The notes below the pieces were generated by a model. The model did no database searches. It saw nothing but the letters and a program-made list of their open reading frames with translations, and was not told where the DNA came from. Shown one piece after another: positions 19,606 through 28,490 of a stretch of DNA of 64,000 bases (positions are counted from its first letter, which is position 1; the number at the start of each line of letters is the position of its first letter). The position numbers and the translations under genes were made by a program. Source of the DNA: Methanosarcina acetivorans C2A (GTDB lineage: Archaea > Halobacteriota > Methanosarcinia > Methanosarcinales > Methanosarcinaceae); the NCBI RefSeq assembly GCF_000007345.1, contig NC_003552.1:5394001-5458000 (forward strand). The letters run 5' to 3'.

Positions 19606-19905
19606 ACCTTCTGAAGCCATTAAATACGAAAGAAGCAAGCCAGGCTTGCCAGATGCTGGATGGGCTTCCGGCCCATCCTCCCCTTATTTATCAAAATAAA
19701 AAACCGGGTTCTCGCTGTTTCTGCACCCACTGTCTCAAAAAAATGCAAGCGAACTAAAAACGAGAAAAAAAGGCACTGGGAAAGAAAAACAGAGAAAAAA
19801 CGGAAATAAAAAACGAATACACACATTTGGGCCGAAAAACGCAAAAACTTCCGCAGAGGATGGCAGAGAACCTTTTCAAATATTCTGATGAAGAGGTGAA
19901 ACTGG
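19606..19905. other. mtsF 3' region
   Basis: 300 bp. It carries the two strong hairpins listed separately and an A-rich stretch. No gene is seen. Confidence 0.5.
19635..19678 (+). terminator. Two consecutive hairpins after mtsF
   Basis: Hairpin 1, gcaagcc/ggcttgc (19635-19649), is followed by hairpin 2, ggatgggc/gcccatcc (19658-19678, loop ttccg), then a pyrimidine run ctccccttattta. They lie about 30 nt after the mtsF stop codon and probably terminate or protect the mtsF mRNA. Confidence 0.55.
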
Positions 19906-20277
19906 ATGAGATATCGGAAATTACCCGAGCATGAGGAAAAAATGTTCTATTCGAGTCCTGTGCACCCTGCAACCTATAAACTGAGAATGAACCATTCGTC
20001 TCAGAGATTCCTCTTCCACTATTCGGTTATTAAAACGGGTACTGTGGGCTACGAATCGGGCTTAACCCCAGAATCTATAGAATATACAGAGATATGCATG
20101 GATTCCAGATCTTACGACCTTGTTGCCGAAAAATATACAGATGTGAGCACAGATTCCAGAGTTTACTATCAGGTTTCCGAACTAGACTTCACAATGGAAG
20201 AACCTGATACATACCTTGAATGCGCAGGCAGACTCTCCGAATCATCGGATACTCAGCAGTCAGTTAAGAAAAAGTAA
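19906..20277 (+). CDS. Hypothetical protein, 123 residues
   Basis: An open frame with a plausible ribosome binding site (gaagaggtg, just before the ATG) and ordinary codon use. The protein is soluble, with a basic N-terminus, an acidic Tyr/Ser/Glu-rich second half containing repeated MDSRSYDL/STDSRVYY-like pieces, and a lysine end. I recognise no family. It ends just before the A/C-rich repeat array. It could be a lineage-specific gene or a chance frame. Confidence 0.45.
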   Translation: MRYRKLPEHEEKMFYSSPVHPATYKLRMNHSSQRFLFHYSVIKTGTVGYESGLTPESIEYTEICMDSRSYDLVAEKYTDVSTDSRVYYQVSELDFTMEEPDTYLECAGRLSESSDTQQSVKKK

Positions 20278-20305
20278 TTCGGCAGCAAGAATTTCCATAT
20301 GAAAT

Positions 20306-20772
20306 AAAAAACGACAAAAACGGCAAAACATCAAAAACAACAAAAACGGCAAAACATCAAAAACAACAAAAACGGCAAAACATCAAAAACAACAAAAACG
20401 GTAAAACATCAAAAACGACAAAAACTGCACCCACCAAAAACAACAAAAACGGTAAAACATCAAAAACAACAAAACCTCCAAACTGCACCCATCAAAAACA
20501 ACAAAACCTCCAAACTGCACCCACCAAAAACAACAAAAACGGTAAAACATCAAAAACAACAAAACCTCCAAACTGCACCCATCAAAAACAACAAAAACGG
20601 CAAAACATCAAAAACAACAAAACCTCCAAACTGCACCCACCAAAAACAACAAAAACGGTAAAACATCAAAACAACAAAACCTCCAAACTGCACCCACCAA
20701 AAACAACAAAAACGGCAAAACATCAAAAACGGTACCCACCAAGATCCAACAAAAACAGCAAAACATCAAAAA
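20306..20772. repeat. A/C-rich array of two interleaved repeat units before the chaperonin gene
   Basis: About 470 bp built from two units. Alpha is about 26 bp (core aaaacgg-aaaacatc ending aaaaacaac). Beta is about 32 bp (core aaaacctccaaactgcaccc, also ending aaaaacaac). The order runs from mostly alpha at the left to alternating alpha/beta at the right. The plus strand has very few T and G, so a transcript would be nearly unstructured. It ends about 25 bp before the chaperonin start codon. Confidence 0.85.
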
Positions 20773-20798
20773 AGAACCGCAGCGGCTGAGGAGAGTAC

Positions 20799-22406
20799 AT
20801 GGCAAGCGAACTGAAAACACCGGGCAACACGAGCCCTGAAAGCCAGGACGGAATGGCAAAACTGGCGCGGACGATAAGGGATAAGATCCTGATTGACGAG
20901 CCGGTAAAGGAAGAAGAGCTGATCGACCAGCTTGAAAGGGCAGCGATAGAAATTGACGAACTTCTTGGCTCATCCCTCGGCCCGAAAGGGATGAATAAGA
21001 TAATAGTAAATCCGGTGGGAGATATTTTCGTTACAAGCGACGGGAAAGTCATCTTAAAGGAAATAGATGTACTTCACCCGATCGTGACCTCCCTCAAAAA
21101 GCTCGCGGAATCTATGGACAAAGCCTGCGGGGACGGTACAAAAACGGCAGTCATTTTTGCAAGCAACCTGATTAAAAACGCGGTCAGGCTTATCAGGGCA
21201 GGGGTACACCCGACAATTATTATTGAAGGGTACGAACTTGCCATGCAAAAAACGTATGAGATGCTGCAGTACAGCATAAGGCAGGCCTCAGAAGAGGACA
21301 TCCGCACAACCATAATGTGCTCGGCAACAGGAAAGGGGATTGAAAGGCAGCAGGCACAGGCCGTTACGGAGATTGCCCTGAAAGTTATAAGTCACCTTTC
21401 CGAAAAACAGGCAGGAAGAATCGACCTTAACAGAAACGTTAAGATCCTGAAAAAGAAAGGCGGGCCAGAAATTGTTGCAATTGAAGGTCTGATCATGGAC
21501 GAAAACCCGGCAAGAGAGGATATGCCAAAAAGCTACCAGAACCCGGCGGTCCTGATTACAAATTACGACCTCAAGATAAAAAGCGGATACTTAAACCCCC
21601 AGCACAACTTCAAAATGGATTCCGTGCAGACTGCACTCCTTTTTGAGGAGAGGAAAAAGCAGCTCTGCGGGGAAATTGCCCGGAAGATTATTGATTCGGG
21701 AGCAAATGTCCTCTTTTCCGAAGGAGATATTGACCCCTATATCGAAACTCTGCTCAGGGACAGTAATATTCTGGCTTTCAAGAAGCTAAAGATGAAAGAC
21801 CTGGAAAAGCTTGCAGAGGCTACAGGTACGACCCTGATGGCACAGCCGGACGAGATTCGCCCCTGCGACCTCGGAAGAGCAGGCAGTATAAAACTTGAAA
21901 AGAAAAACGGGGAAAACTTCGTTTTCATTACCGTGAAAGACAAAGCTATCGCCACTATCCTGATCCGGGAGCCTGTGAAATACGGGCTTGACAAAGTGGA
22001 AGAAGCTGTTGATGATGCCCTGAACAATGCGGCGTTCCTCCGGAAAAACAGGGAAATCGTAAACGGAGGAGGAGCAATTGAGTTTGAGCTTGCGCATATG
22101 GTCAGGCTCTTTGCGGCGACGCAGACAGGGAAAAGACAGCTGGCAGTCCAGGCATATGCCGAGGCCCTCGAAAAAATTCCTGTGATACTTGCCAGAAATA
22201 TAGGAATGAATGAAATAGATGCAATGGCGCAGATGAGGAATTCGTATGCAAGAGGACTGGAGGCAAGGATAGACCTATCAAGAAAGGTAACGGACAGGGG
22301 ACCTGAAGTCTACGACTCGGCAACGGTAAAGAAACTCGCAATTATTGCGGGTACGGAAACGGCAAAAAAAGTACTCAGGATAGACGAGATAGTGCCTAAG
22401 AAGTAA
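20799..22406 (+). CDS. Divergent group II chaperonin (Hsp60-4 type)
   Basis: 535-residue CCT/thermosome-family protein clearly unlike the canonical subunit at 55038. Recognisable motifs are GPKGMNKI, a degenerate TSDGKVIL in place of [16 protein letters not shown] in place of GDGTTTAA, and NGGGAIEFELAH in place of [11 protein letters not shown]. The C-terminal Gly/Met tail is missing and an N-terminal extension of about 20 residues is present. ATP-site Asp residues appear kept. M. acetivorans is known to carry divergent extra chaperonins beside the standard subunits, and this position matches one (Hsp60-4, by memory). It may form mixed rings or have a special client. The start has gaggag upstream. 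Confidence 0.85.
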   Translation: MASELKTPGNTSPESQDGMAKLARTIRDKILIDEPVKEEELIDQLERAAIEIDELLGSSLGPKGMNKIIVNPVGDIFVTSDGKVILKEIDVLHPIVTSLKKLAESMDKACGDGTKTAVIFASNLIKNAVRLIRAGVHPTIIIEGYELAMQKTYEMLQYSIRQASEEDIRTTIMCSATGKGIERQQAQAVTEIALKVISHLSEKQAGRIDLNRNVKILKKKGGPEIVAIEGLIMDENPAREDMPKSYQNPAVLITNYDLKIKSGYLNPQHNFKMDSVQTALLFEERKKQLCGEIARKIIDSGANVLFSEGDIDPYIETLLRDSNILAFKKLKMKDLEKLAEATGTTLMAQPDEIRPCDLGRAGSIKLEKKNGENFVFITVKDKAIATILIREPVKYGLDKVEEAVDDALNNAAFLRKNREIVNGGGAIEFELAHMVRLFAATQTGKRQLAVQAYAEALEKIPVILARNIGMNEIDAMAQMRNSYARGLEARIDLSRKVTDRGPEVYDSATVKKLAIIAGTETAKKVLRIDEIVPKK

Positions 22407-22470
22407 AACAGGCATGGAAGCATAAATCCGGAAAAGGGAGCCGGTAAAATTCAAAAATATCACGCTGATG

Positions 22471-22500
22471 ACAATGCCACTCCCTCTCCAAGGGCATTGT
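22471..22500 (+). terminator. Hairpin after the divergent chaperonin gene
   Basis: acaatgcc/ggcattgt, an 8-bp perfect stem with a 14-nt loop. Pairing can be extended by atg/cat outside, with a small bulge. It lies 65 nt after the stop codon. Confidence 0.4.
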
Positions 22501-22541
22501 TGTCATATACACCAAAAAGAAGTTAGACCTGCAATACTCTT

Positions 22542-22586
22542 TTCCGGAAAGGCACAGATTTGCCATTTCAAAATGCCTTTCCGGAA
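22542..22586. repeat. 13-bp inverted repeat
   Basis: ttccggaaaggca (22542) and tgcctttccggaa (22574) pair perfectly around a 19-nt loop. It could be a second terminator or a regulatory stem. Each arm contains the small palindrome ttccggaa, which recurs often in this genome. Confidence 0.5.
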
Positions 22587-23073
22587 GGGTGTCTGAACCA
22601 GGAAAAAACTCTGAATAGGCGATATACTCCGGTTTTGCCATTTTCCGGGAGATTACTGCCTAGAAGCCGGAAAAACGACTTGATACTCAAAACCTGAATC
22701 ACCTCTCAAAAAGAGTATCAAAGGAAAAAATTCAAAGAAAAAAATCAGGAGAAAGGCCCTTTTCAAACCCTTTTGCCATTTAGGGTTTAAAGGAAAGAAT
22801 GTGAAACCTGAAGCATAGGACAGGTAGCCCCATCTACTGCTAACCCCAGGCAGGAAAGGGGTAATATTCCTGCCCTTATGATGTATGAGGCAGGCTATTA
22901 GCACAATAATTTAACACTATAATAATACTGCTGACAGACAGCGATATTCCGGTAATAATGTCCGGTTCTTACCTGATATTTGATTTAACCTTACGTGACG
23001 TTCAATCCTACCGGTATTCAATTATTATCGATATTAAATTTTTACCTGAAGGCATGAAAAAGAGGGCAGAGCC

Positions 23074-24177
23074 ATGAAATGCATGATAATCGGAGGCTTC
23101 CTCGGAAGTGGAAAAACGACAACAATAAGAAAACTTGTCGAGTACCTTGGAGCCCGGGGGCAGCGAACGGCAATCATTGTCAATGAGATAGGAGAAATAG
23201 GAATCGACGGGGATATTATCTCGGGAGGGGAAGTGGAAACCCGAGAAATTACAAGCGGATGCATTTGCTGTACCCTGAGAATCAGTATGGAGCAGACCCT
23301 GAGAAACCTTATGCTCACCTATAGTCCGGATACTATTATAATAGAGCCCACAGGGATAGCCTTCCCAAGACAGATAAAAAGCAATATCGAAAGCATGGAT
23401 CTTCCGGAGATTAGTATTACTCCGATCGTAAATCTTGTAGACCCCTCCCGCCTGAGCCCGAACGTAGAAGACCTGCAGAATTTTGTTCGAAATCAGATAG
23501 AAGATGCCGAGATCCTGGGCATAAACAAAGTAGACCTCATAGGGCAGGAAAAACTTCTGGAGACCTGTCTGCTCCTCCGAAAATTAAACCCGAGAGCAAG
23601 GATTGTTCATTTCTCAGCCAGGCAGGGAGGAGAAGGTCTTGACAAATTTTTCGGGCTGATAGGGGTAAGCAACAAGGATAAAACTGCCTCCGAAGTGAGA
23701 AATTCAGTAAAAGCAAAGAACCCAATTGAAGAAAGAAACTCCGTTGAAATGTCCGGGGTTTCGGCTTACTCAACCGAGTTTGAGATTACTTCGCAGGAAA
23801 TACCTCTTGAAACGGCGGTCTCTGTTTCGGGGCAAATTCTGGACAGCATAAGAACTAGAATGACACAACTGAACCCTGAATTTACAGGACATATTAAAGT
23901 TTCCTTTGCACACAAAGAGAATTTTGTAAAGGGAAGCGTGACTTCAGCACATGAAAAACCCGAAATTGAAATCCTCAAAAAAGAAAAGAATCCCAGCTCA
24001 AGGCTAAAGATACTCTCTGCGGTGACATCCGTGCCCAGAGAAGAACTTATCAGAACCGTGGACACAACGGCAAGTGGGCAACTGGAAGACAGGAAGCTCT
24101 CATATAGAAAGGTGGAAAAAAGCAATCACGGTTACAGTCAGGTTCCGATTAGCATCCTTAAACAGAAGAACTTCTGA
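23074..24177 (+). CDS. CobW/COG0523 GTPase without His-rich tail
   Basis: 367-residue third member of the set: GGFLGSGKTTT (about 6-16), SGCICCTL (about 62-69), IIEPTGIAFP, INKVDL. It is more distant from the other two, which resemble each other closely, and its C-terminus is basic, with no His tract. It lies upstream of mtaCB in the same direction, but a 1.1-kb leader separates them, so it is probably a separate transcript. Likely role: GTP-driven metal insertion or delivery, with the metal unknown. Confidence 0.85.
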   Translation: MKCMIIGGFLGSGKTTTIRKLVEYLGARGQRTAIIVNEIGEIGIDGDIISGGEVETREITSGCICCTLRISMEQTLRNLMLTYSPDTIIIEPTGIAFPRQIKSNIESMDLPEISITPIVNLVDPSRLSPNVEDLQNFVRNQIEDAEILGINKVDLIGQEKLLETCLLLRKLNPRARIVHFSARQGGEGLDKFFGLIGVSNKDKTASEVRNSVKAKNPIEERNSVEMSGVSAYSTEFEITSQEIPLETAVSVSGQILDSIRTRMTQLNPEFTGHIKVSFAHKENFVKGSVTSAHEKPEIEILKKEKNPSSRLKILSAVTSVPREELIRTVDTTASGQLEDRKLSYRKVEKSNHGYSQVPISILKQKNF

Positions 24178-25260
24178 AGGAAGGATATTTCCGGTTGAGG
24201 AAAGCTGCGGCCTGACACACAAAAACTTTATATAGGTTAAAATTGTCCTCGCTCCTTGCCCGAAAGAGTCACCTGTAGAGAGAGAAAAAATGCTCTTTCA
24301 GCCTTCCAGAAAAACCTGGCTTCAGGATTGTAACAGTTTATGGAAAATATCCGGAAGTTTTGCCTCTGAAAAAATCAAAAACAGAGCTGCAATAACCTAC
24401 CAGGGAAAAAGTTCACCTATATTTTAAAAAACGGCCGAAAAAAGGCAAATGATTTGATTTAGTCGGAATAAGGGACAAATTAAAGCCAGGAACTTTAAAA
24501 ATTCACATAATATATTGGAAAGAAAATAGAAGTTCCGGAAAAAAGGAGAAAAATATTGAGTATGTTAAACTTACTTTCATGCTTCCAGGAGAAAGTCCCA
24601 ATGTATCAGATTTAGTCTCATTAAAGATTCCAGATAAAACAAATCTACTTGATAACCTCCATAGCTCGAATTAAAGCCTTCAGCTCTTCAAGGCCCGCAA
24701 GAAAAAAATCCCCCCCGGGACAGAATAATTGCCCGAGAAATTTTGATCCCATTGATCAGAACAATGGAAACAAAAAAACAACTCTTTTTTATAAAATCAT
24801 TTGCGGAAAAAATTGGATCTAGAATTATAAAATTATAGCTGCGCAAAAATTAGCACAGGTGAAGGTATATGCGAGGAAATCCAACTGTCATCTGCAAGTG
24901 AATTCCCGAGTTGCAAGGGAGTACACCTTTCAGTAGTTAACTGGGAAGAAAAGGGCTATTGGCACCTAAAAAGAAAAACTGGAGCCCTGTAATCAGGAAA
25001 TTCAGTACTCATTTATAAGGAGCCTGAAAAACAGGAAAAAAGGGCCTGTAATTCGGCACACTCGTGCAACCAGTACACCAGAAAAGGTTATCCATATCCC
25101 CCACAATGAAAAGAATTCGATCTGGAGGTTTTCGAATTCGTTTACGTTGTTTTGGATATATTTAGGAAGAATATATCTGAATGAGAGGGAAGATGCAACT
25201 TGCATGGTCTCAGATCTGAGCAATCTGAGATCGCTTCATTATTAAAATGGAGGTTAAAAT
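24178..25260. other. Long mtaCB upstream region
   Basis: 1083 bp without a credible gene. TATA-like sequences occur at 24228-24236 (tttatatag) and near 24508-24517 (ataatatatt). The ribosome binding site ggaggt lies at 25250-25255. The length fits the long untranslated leaders described for Methanosarcina methanol methyltransferase operons, where much regulation is transcriptional and post-transcriptional. Confidence 0.5.
24228..24236 (+). promoter_or_regulatory. TATA-box candidate upstream of mtaCB
   Basis: tttatatag preceded by an aaaaac stretch. If used, the mtaCB leader would be about 1 kb. A nearer candidate is at about 24508. Confidence 0.3.
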
Positions 25261-26037
25261 ATGTTGGATTTGACACTGGAAGACATCGATGGCATATTAG
25301 TACGCTATAACGTCGCCCTCGAAAAGGAAATGACCCCTGACGAAGCGGCAGAAGAGCTTTACCCGAAGGACGAACTCATCTACCCAATTGCAAAAGCAAT
25401 CTACGAGGGAGAAGAAGACGACGTTGTTGACGCCCTCAAAGCCGCAATCGATGCAGGCAAGAAGCCAATCGACCTTATAAACGATGCCCTTATGATAGGC
25501 ATGGGTGTTGTATCCCAGCTCTACGACGAAGGTATCATTTTCCTCCCCAATGTGATGATGTCTGCAGACGCAATGCTGAACGGTATTGAATATTGCAAGT
25601 CCCAGACCACCGAAGTGCCCGCGCCAAAGGGCAAGGTCGTCTGCCATGTTGCAGAAGGTGACGTCCATGACATCGGAAAGAATATTGTTGCTGCCCTCCT
25701 GAGAGCTGCCGGTTATGACGTAACTGACCTTGGCAGAGATGTCCCTGTTGACGAAGTCATTGAAATCGTTGAGAAAGAAAAGCCAATGATGCTGACAGGT
25801 ACTGCTCTCATGACAACCACCATGTACGCATTCAAGGAAATCAACGACAAGCTCCTTGAAAAGGGAATAAAACTGCCCTTTGCATGTGGTGGCGGTGCTG
25901 TGAACCAGGACTTCGTTGCTCAGTATGACCTCGGAGTTTATGGTGAAGAAGCTTCAGACGCTGTGAAGATTGCTGATGCAATCATTGCAAGCGGAGACGA
26001 CATCGAGAAATTAAGAGAGGAATTCCACAAGCACTAA
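25261..26037 (+). CDS. mtaC: Methanol corrinoid protein MtaC
   Basis: 258-residue corrinoid protein that accepts the methyl group of methanol on Co(I) cobamide. It has an N-terminal helical cap (about 1-120) and a Rossmann B12 domain with EGDVHDIGKN. The axial His falls at residue 136, exactly as in M. barkeri MtaC. GTALMTTTMYAF and CGGGAVNQDF are further B12-loop motifs. It is the first gene of mtaC-mtaB, with 14 bp between stop and next start and its own strong ribosome binding site. By context with mtsF and cdhA3 this is the isozyme called mtaC2 in M. acetivorans (from memory). Confidence 0.95.
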   Translation: MLDLTLEDIDGILVRYNVALEKEMTPDEAAEELYPKDELIYPIAKAIYEGEEDDVVDALKAAIDAGKKPIDLINDALMIGMGVVSQLYDEGIIFLPNVMMSADAMLNGIEYCKSQTTEVPAPKGKVVCHVAEGDVHDIGKNIVAALLRAAGYDVTDLGRDVPVDEVIEIVEKEKPMMLTGTALMTTTMYAFKEINDKLLEKGIKLPFACGGGAVNQDFVAQYDLGVYGEEASDAVKIADAIIASGDDIEKLREEFHKH

Positions 26038-26051
26038 TCGGAGGGAGCAAA

Positions 26052-27437
26052 ATGGTAAAGAAATACACTTCAATGGCTTACGCTAAAGCAGATGACATGC
26101 TCTTTGGGAACTCAAAATACCCAGTAAAGGCAGGGCTTGGCCTCGAGATCGGTGCTGGATACACAACTCCTGAACTGAACTATGCTCCGAGACCTCAGGC
26201 AGGCAAGTCCAAAGACAAACTCGTAAAAGAATACGAAAGGATTACCACCGACGCAATGGCAAGAATGGTCCAGATCGGTGCACCCTCCATCGTACTCGAA
26301 ACCGAACACGTCGAACAGATGTCCAACAACCCCGACTGGGGAGGCGCTGTTGCACACGCCCAGAAGACCATCATGGAAGAATACCACGATGAATACGGCA
26401 TAAAGTGCGCCCTCCGCCACACCATCGGTGACATCCGTGAAGACCGTGACTACCTCCAGCTCAGAGGAGACAAGTACAGCACCTTTATGGAAGCCTTTGA
26501 GCAGTGCGCCCAGAACGGTGCAGACCTGCTTTCTGTTGAGTCAATGGGTGGTAAGGAAGTATTCGACTACTCCATCCTCAGGAACGACACTGCAGGCATC
26601 CTCTTCGGTATCGGTGTGCTCGGCAGTATGGACATGGAAATGGTCTGGTCCGACATTGCCGACATCGCAAAGAAGAACGGCGTAGTTGCAGCCGGTGACA
26701 CCGACTGTGCCCAGGCAAACACTGCAATGTTCATCGCAGGCGGTCTCCTTGACAAGAACCTTGCCCACACCATCGCAATCGTTGCAAGGGCAATCTCTGC
26801 AGGAAGGTCCCTCTGTGCATATGAAGCAGGTGCAACCGGCCCCGGAAAGGACTGCGGATACGAAAACACCATCATAAAATCCATCGCTGGTGTGCCAATC
26901 GCTCAGGAAGGTAAGACATCAACCTGCGCCCACTCTGACCTGATGGGTAACCTGACTATGCAGTGCTGTGACCTCTGGTCCAACGAGTCCGTTGAATACC
27001 ACGGTGAATTCGGCGGTACAACCGTTCAGTGCTGGTCCGAGACCCTTGCATACGACTGTGCAATGATGAACACTTCTCTTAAACTCGGAAAGGCAAAAGA
27101 TCTCAGAGACATCCTCACCCTCTCTGACAAGTACAGAGACCCACAGGGATATGTCCTAGCCTATGACAACGCCTACAAAGTTGGAGAGGCAATTGCAAAG
27201 AACGGAGACAACAACTACCTCCGTACAAAGGCAGCTGCAATCGAGTGCTGTAACATTGTAGAAGAAGGCATCAACTCCGGCAAGCTCAAACTTACAAGGT
27301 TCGAAACCAATGCTCTTGCAAAGGTTAAAGCTGACCTTGAAGCCCTTACCGATGATGCTGACAAGTTCATGAGTGACAACCTGACCAAATTCAAACAGGA
27401 AGTTGCAGTTTTCAAGACAGAAAACTACGGGCTCTAA
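26052..27437 (+). CDS. mtaB: Methanol:corrinoid methyltransferase MtaB
   Basis: 461-residue zinc methyltransferase that activates methanol and methylates MtaC. Zinc ligands line up as Glu163 (LLSVESMGG), Cys219 (GDTDCAQAN) and Cys268 (GPGKDCGYEN), one less than the M. barkeri numbering, with the same total length. Full length and no frameshift. It starts after GGAGGGAGC. Codon use is strongly biased (many ATC, AAC, CTC), typical of highly expressed methanogenesis genes. Downstream T-tracts may end most transcripts before the transporter gene. Confidence 0.95.
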   Translation: MVKKYTSMAYAKADDMLFGNSKYPVKAGLGLEIGAGYTTPELNYAPRPQAGKSKDKLVKEYERITTDAMARMVQIGAPSIVLETEHVEQMSNNPDWGGAVAHAQKTIMEEYHDEYGIKCALRHTIGDIREDRDYLQLRGDKYSTFMEAFEQCAQNGADLLSVESMGGKEVFDYSILRNDTAGILFGIGVLGSMDMEMVWSDIADIAKKNGVVAAGDTDCAQANTAMFIAGGLLDKNLAHTIAIVARAISAGRSLCAYEAGATGPGKDCGYENTIIKSIAGVPIAQEGKTSTCAHSDLMGNLTMQCCDLWSNESVEYHGEFGGTTVQCWSETLAYDCAMMNTSLKLGKAKDLRDILTLSDKYRDPQGYVLAYDNAYKVGEAIAKNGDNNYLRTKAAAIECCNIVEEGINSGKLKLTRFETNALAKVKADLEALTDDADKFMSDNLTKFKQEVAVFKTENYGL

Positions 27438-27445
27438 GCCCTAAA

Positions 27446-27467
27446 CTTCTTTTTTTTAATTTTTTTC
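27446..27467 (+). terminator. T-tract terminator after mtaB
   Basis: Two runs of eight and seven T separated by AA, starting 9 nt after the mtaB stop codon and without a hairpin. Oligo-T runs are the usual archaeal termination signal. Read-through into the next gene, 55 nt from the mtaB stop, remains possible. Confidence 0.6.
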
Positions 27468-27492
27468 AAAAAATGGCTTCAGGGGAATAATC

Positions 27493-28074
27493 ATGAGCGA
27501 AAACGCAGCTTCTACAATAATAATTGATAAAACCGCAAACGCCGCACCTCTCGGCTTTACCGGGCTGGGCCTCGCTGCAGTTCTGTTAAGTCTGAGCTAC
27601 ATTGGTGTGTACCCTGTGGGGTCAATGATTGTCTCCATGGCAATATTCCTGGGAGGATTTGCCCAGGTATTTGCAGGAATCATGTCCTGGAAGAAAGGAG
27701 ATATTTTTGCAGGAACGGCATTTTCAGCATTCGGGCTTTTCTGGTTCTCACTGGCAGGACTGATCGTAATGCCAGCAATGGGCTGGATTGAAGCCTCATC
27801 TGGAATCGCTATGGCCGCATATCTCTTCATCTGGGGTGTGTACACCTTTGTTATGTTGATCATTACAATAAAAATAGGAGTCAAAGCCCTCCAGTTTGTA
27901 TTTGTAACATTATTTATACTGTTTATGCTGCTGGCCGTTGTAAACGCAACCGGAAGTGCCGGGCTGCTTGTAGTGGCTGGATACGTTGGACTTATTATGG
28001 GCCTTGCATCTATGTATACGGCTCTTGCCATGGTAATGAATGAAGTCCATGGGAAGACAGTTGCTCCACTCTGA
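27493..28074 (+). CDS. SatP/AceP-type acetate transporter (GPR1/FUN34/YaaH family)
   Basis: 193-residue protein with six membrane helices and the family motif NAAPLGFTGLGLA near residue 16, plus the GGFAQVFAGIMSWKKGD and FSAFGLFWFSL signatures. Family members import or export acetate or succinate with protons. It sits 55 bp behind mtaB in the same direction. In Methanosarcina, AceP is linked to acetate uptake. Its place in a methanol locus may allow acetate release or assimilation when C1 flux is high, but that is inference. Confidence 0.85.
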   Translation: MSENAASTIIIDKTANAAPLGFTGLGLAAVLLSLSYIGVYPVGSMIVSMAIFLGGFAQVFAGIMSWKKGDIFAGTAFSAFGLFWFSLAGLIVMPAMGWIEASSGIAMAAYLFIWGVYTFVMLIITIKIGVKALQFVFVTLFILFMLLAVVNATGSAGLLVVAGYVGLIMGLASMYTALAMVMNEVHGKTVAPL

Positions 28075-28490
28075 AGATAAAGTAATGACAACATTACACC
28101 CCTCAGTATTAGAAAAACGATTGGAAAAACGATTGGAAAAACGGAACCTGAGGAAAAACACACACCAACCTCGACGACCTACAAAACCCGTAAAAACAGC
28201 AGGGCAAAAACAGGACAGAAAGCCCTAAAAAATTTCCAACCCTTGAAAACACAGATTAATCTAATCTGTGTTTTCAAAATACATACCCTCTCCGAAATCT
28301 ACTGATCTTAGTGGCCAAGAATGCTGCTTCATGTACCGCGTTATGGAAAATGTAGGCGTTCGAGGCTTCCTTAACATTTTCGATTATCGTCTTACCATTT
28401 TCAATTACCGTATAATTACTCTTTTAGACCTTTTTGAACGGTCCCGCTTATGAAGGAGGATTCAAAAAATTCATCAACGGTGAGTTTCGG
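28075..28490. other. Spacer with perfect palindrome
   Basis: 416 bp with a short tandem acgattggaaaa (28117-28141), the strong palindrome listed next, and an open extension of the CDF-like frame that starts with a TTG lacking a ribosome binding site. No other gene. Confidence 0.5.
28243..28277. terminator. Perfect 16-bp hairpin
   Basis: ttgaaaacacagatta and its exact complement are separated by a 3-nt loop. It stands about 170 nt after the transporter stop codon and is likely the end of the mtaCB-transporter transcription unit. There is no T-run after it on the plus strand beyond the tttt inside the stem. Confidence 0.55.

Larger units (their letters stand above)
22407..23073. other. Spacer between chaperonin and third cobW
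   Basis: 667 bp with two hairpins near the left (22471-22500 and 22542-22586). The right third (22890-23040) is A+T-rich and probably holds the cobW promoter. No gene is supported. Confidence 0.5.

Noticed and set aside
20306-20772. Possible CRISPR array
   Set aside because: The units abut or alternate with a second repeat, there are no unique spacers of uniform length, and no cas genes are near.
20383-20973. Minus-strand open frames rich in Phe, Leu, Cys and Trp across the repeat array
   Set aside because: They are translations of the A/C-rich repeat and its complement; their repeated peptides follow the DNA units and match no family.
24178-25260. Cobalamin riboswitch in the mtaCB leader
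   Set aside because: No B12-box-like sequence was recognised, and this class is not established in archaea.
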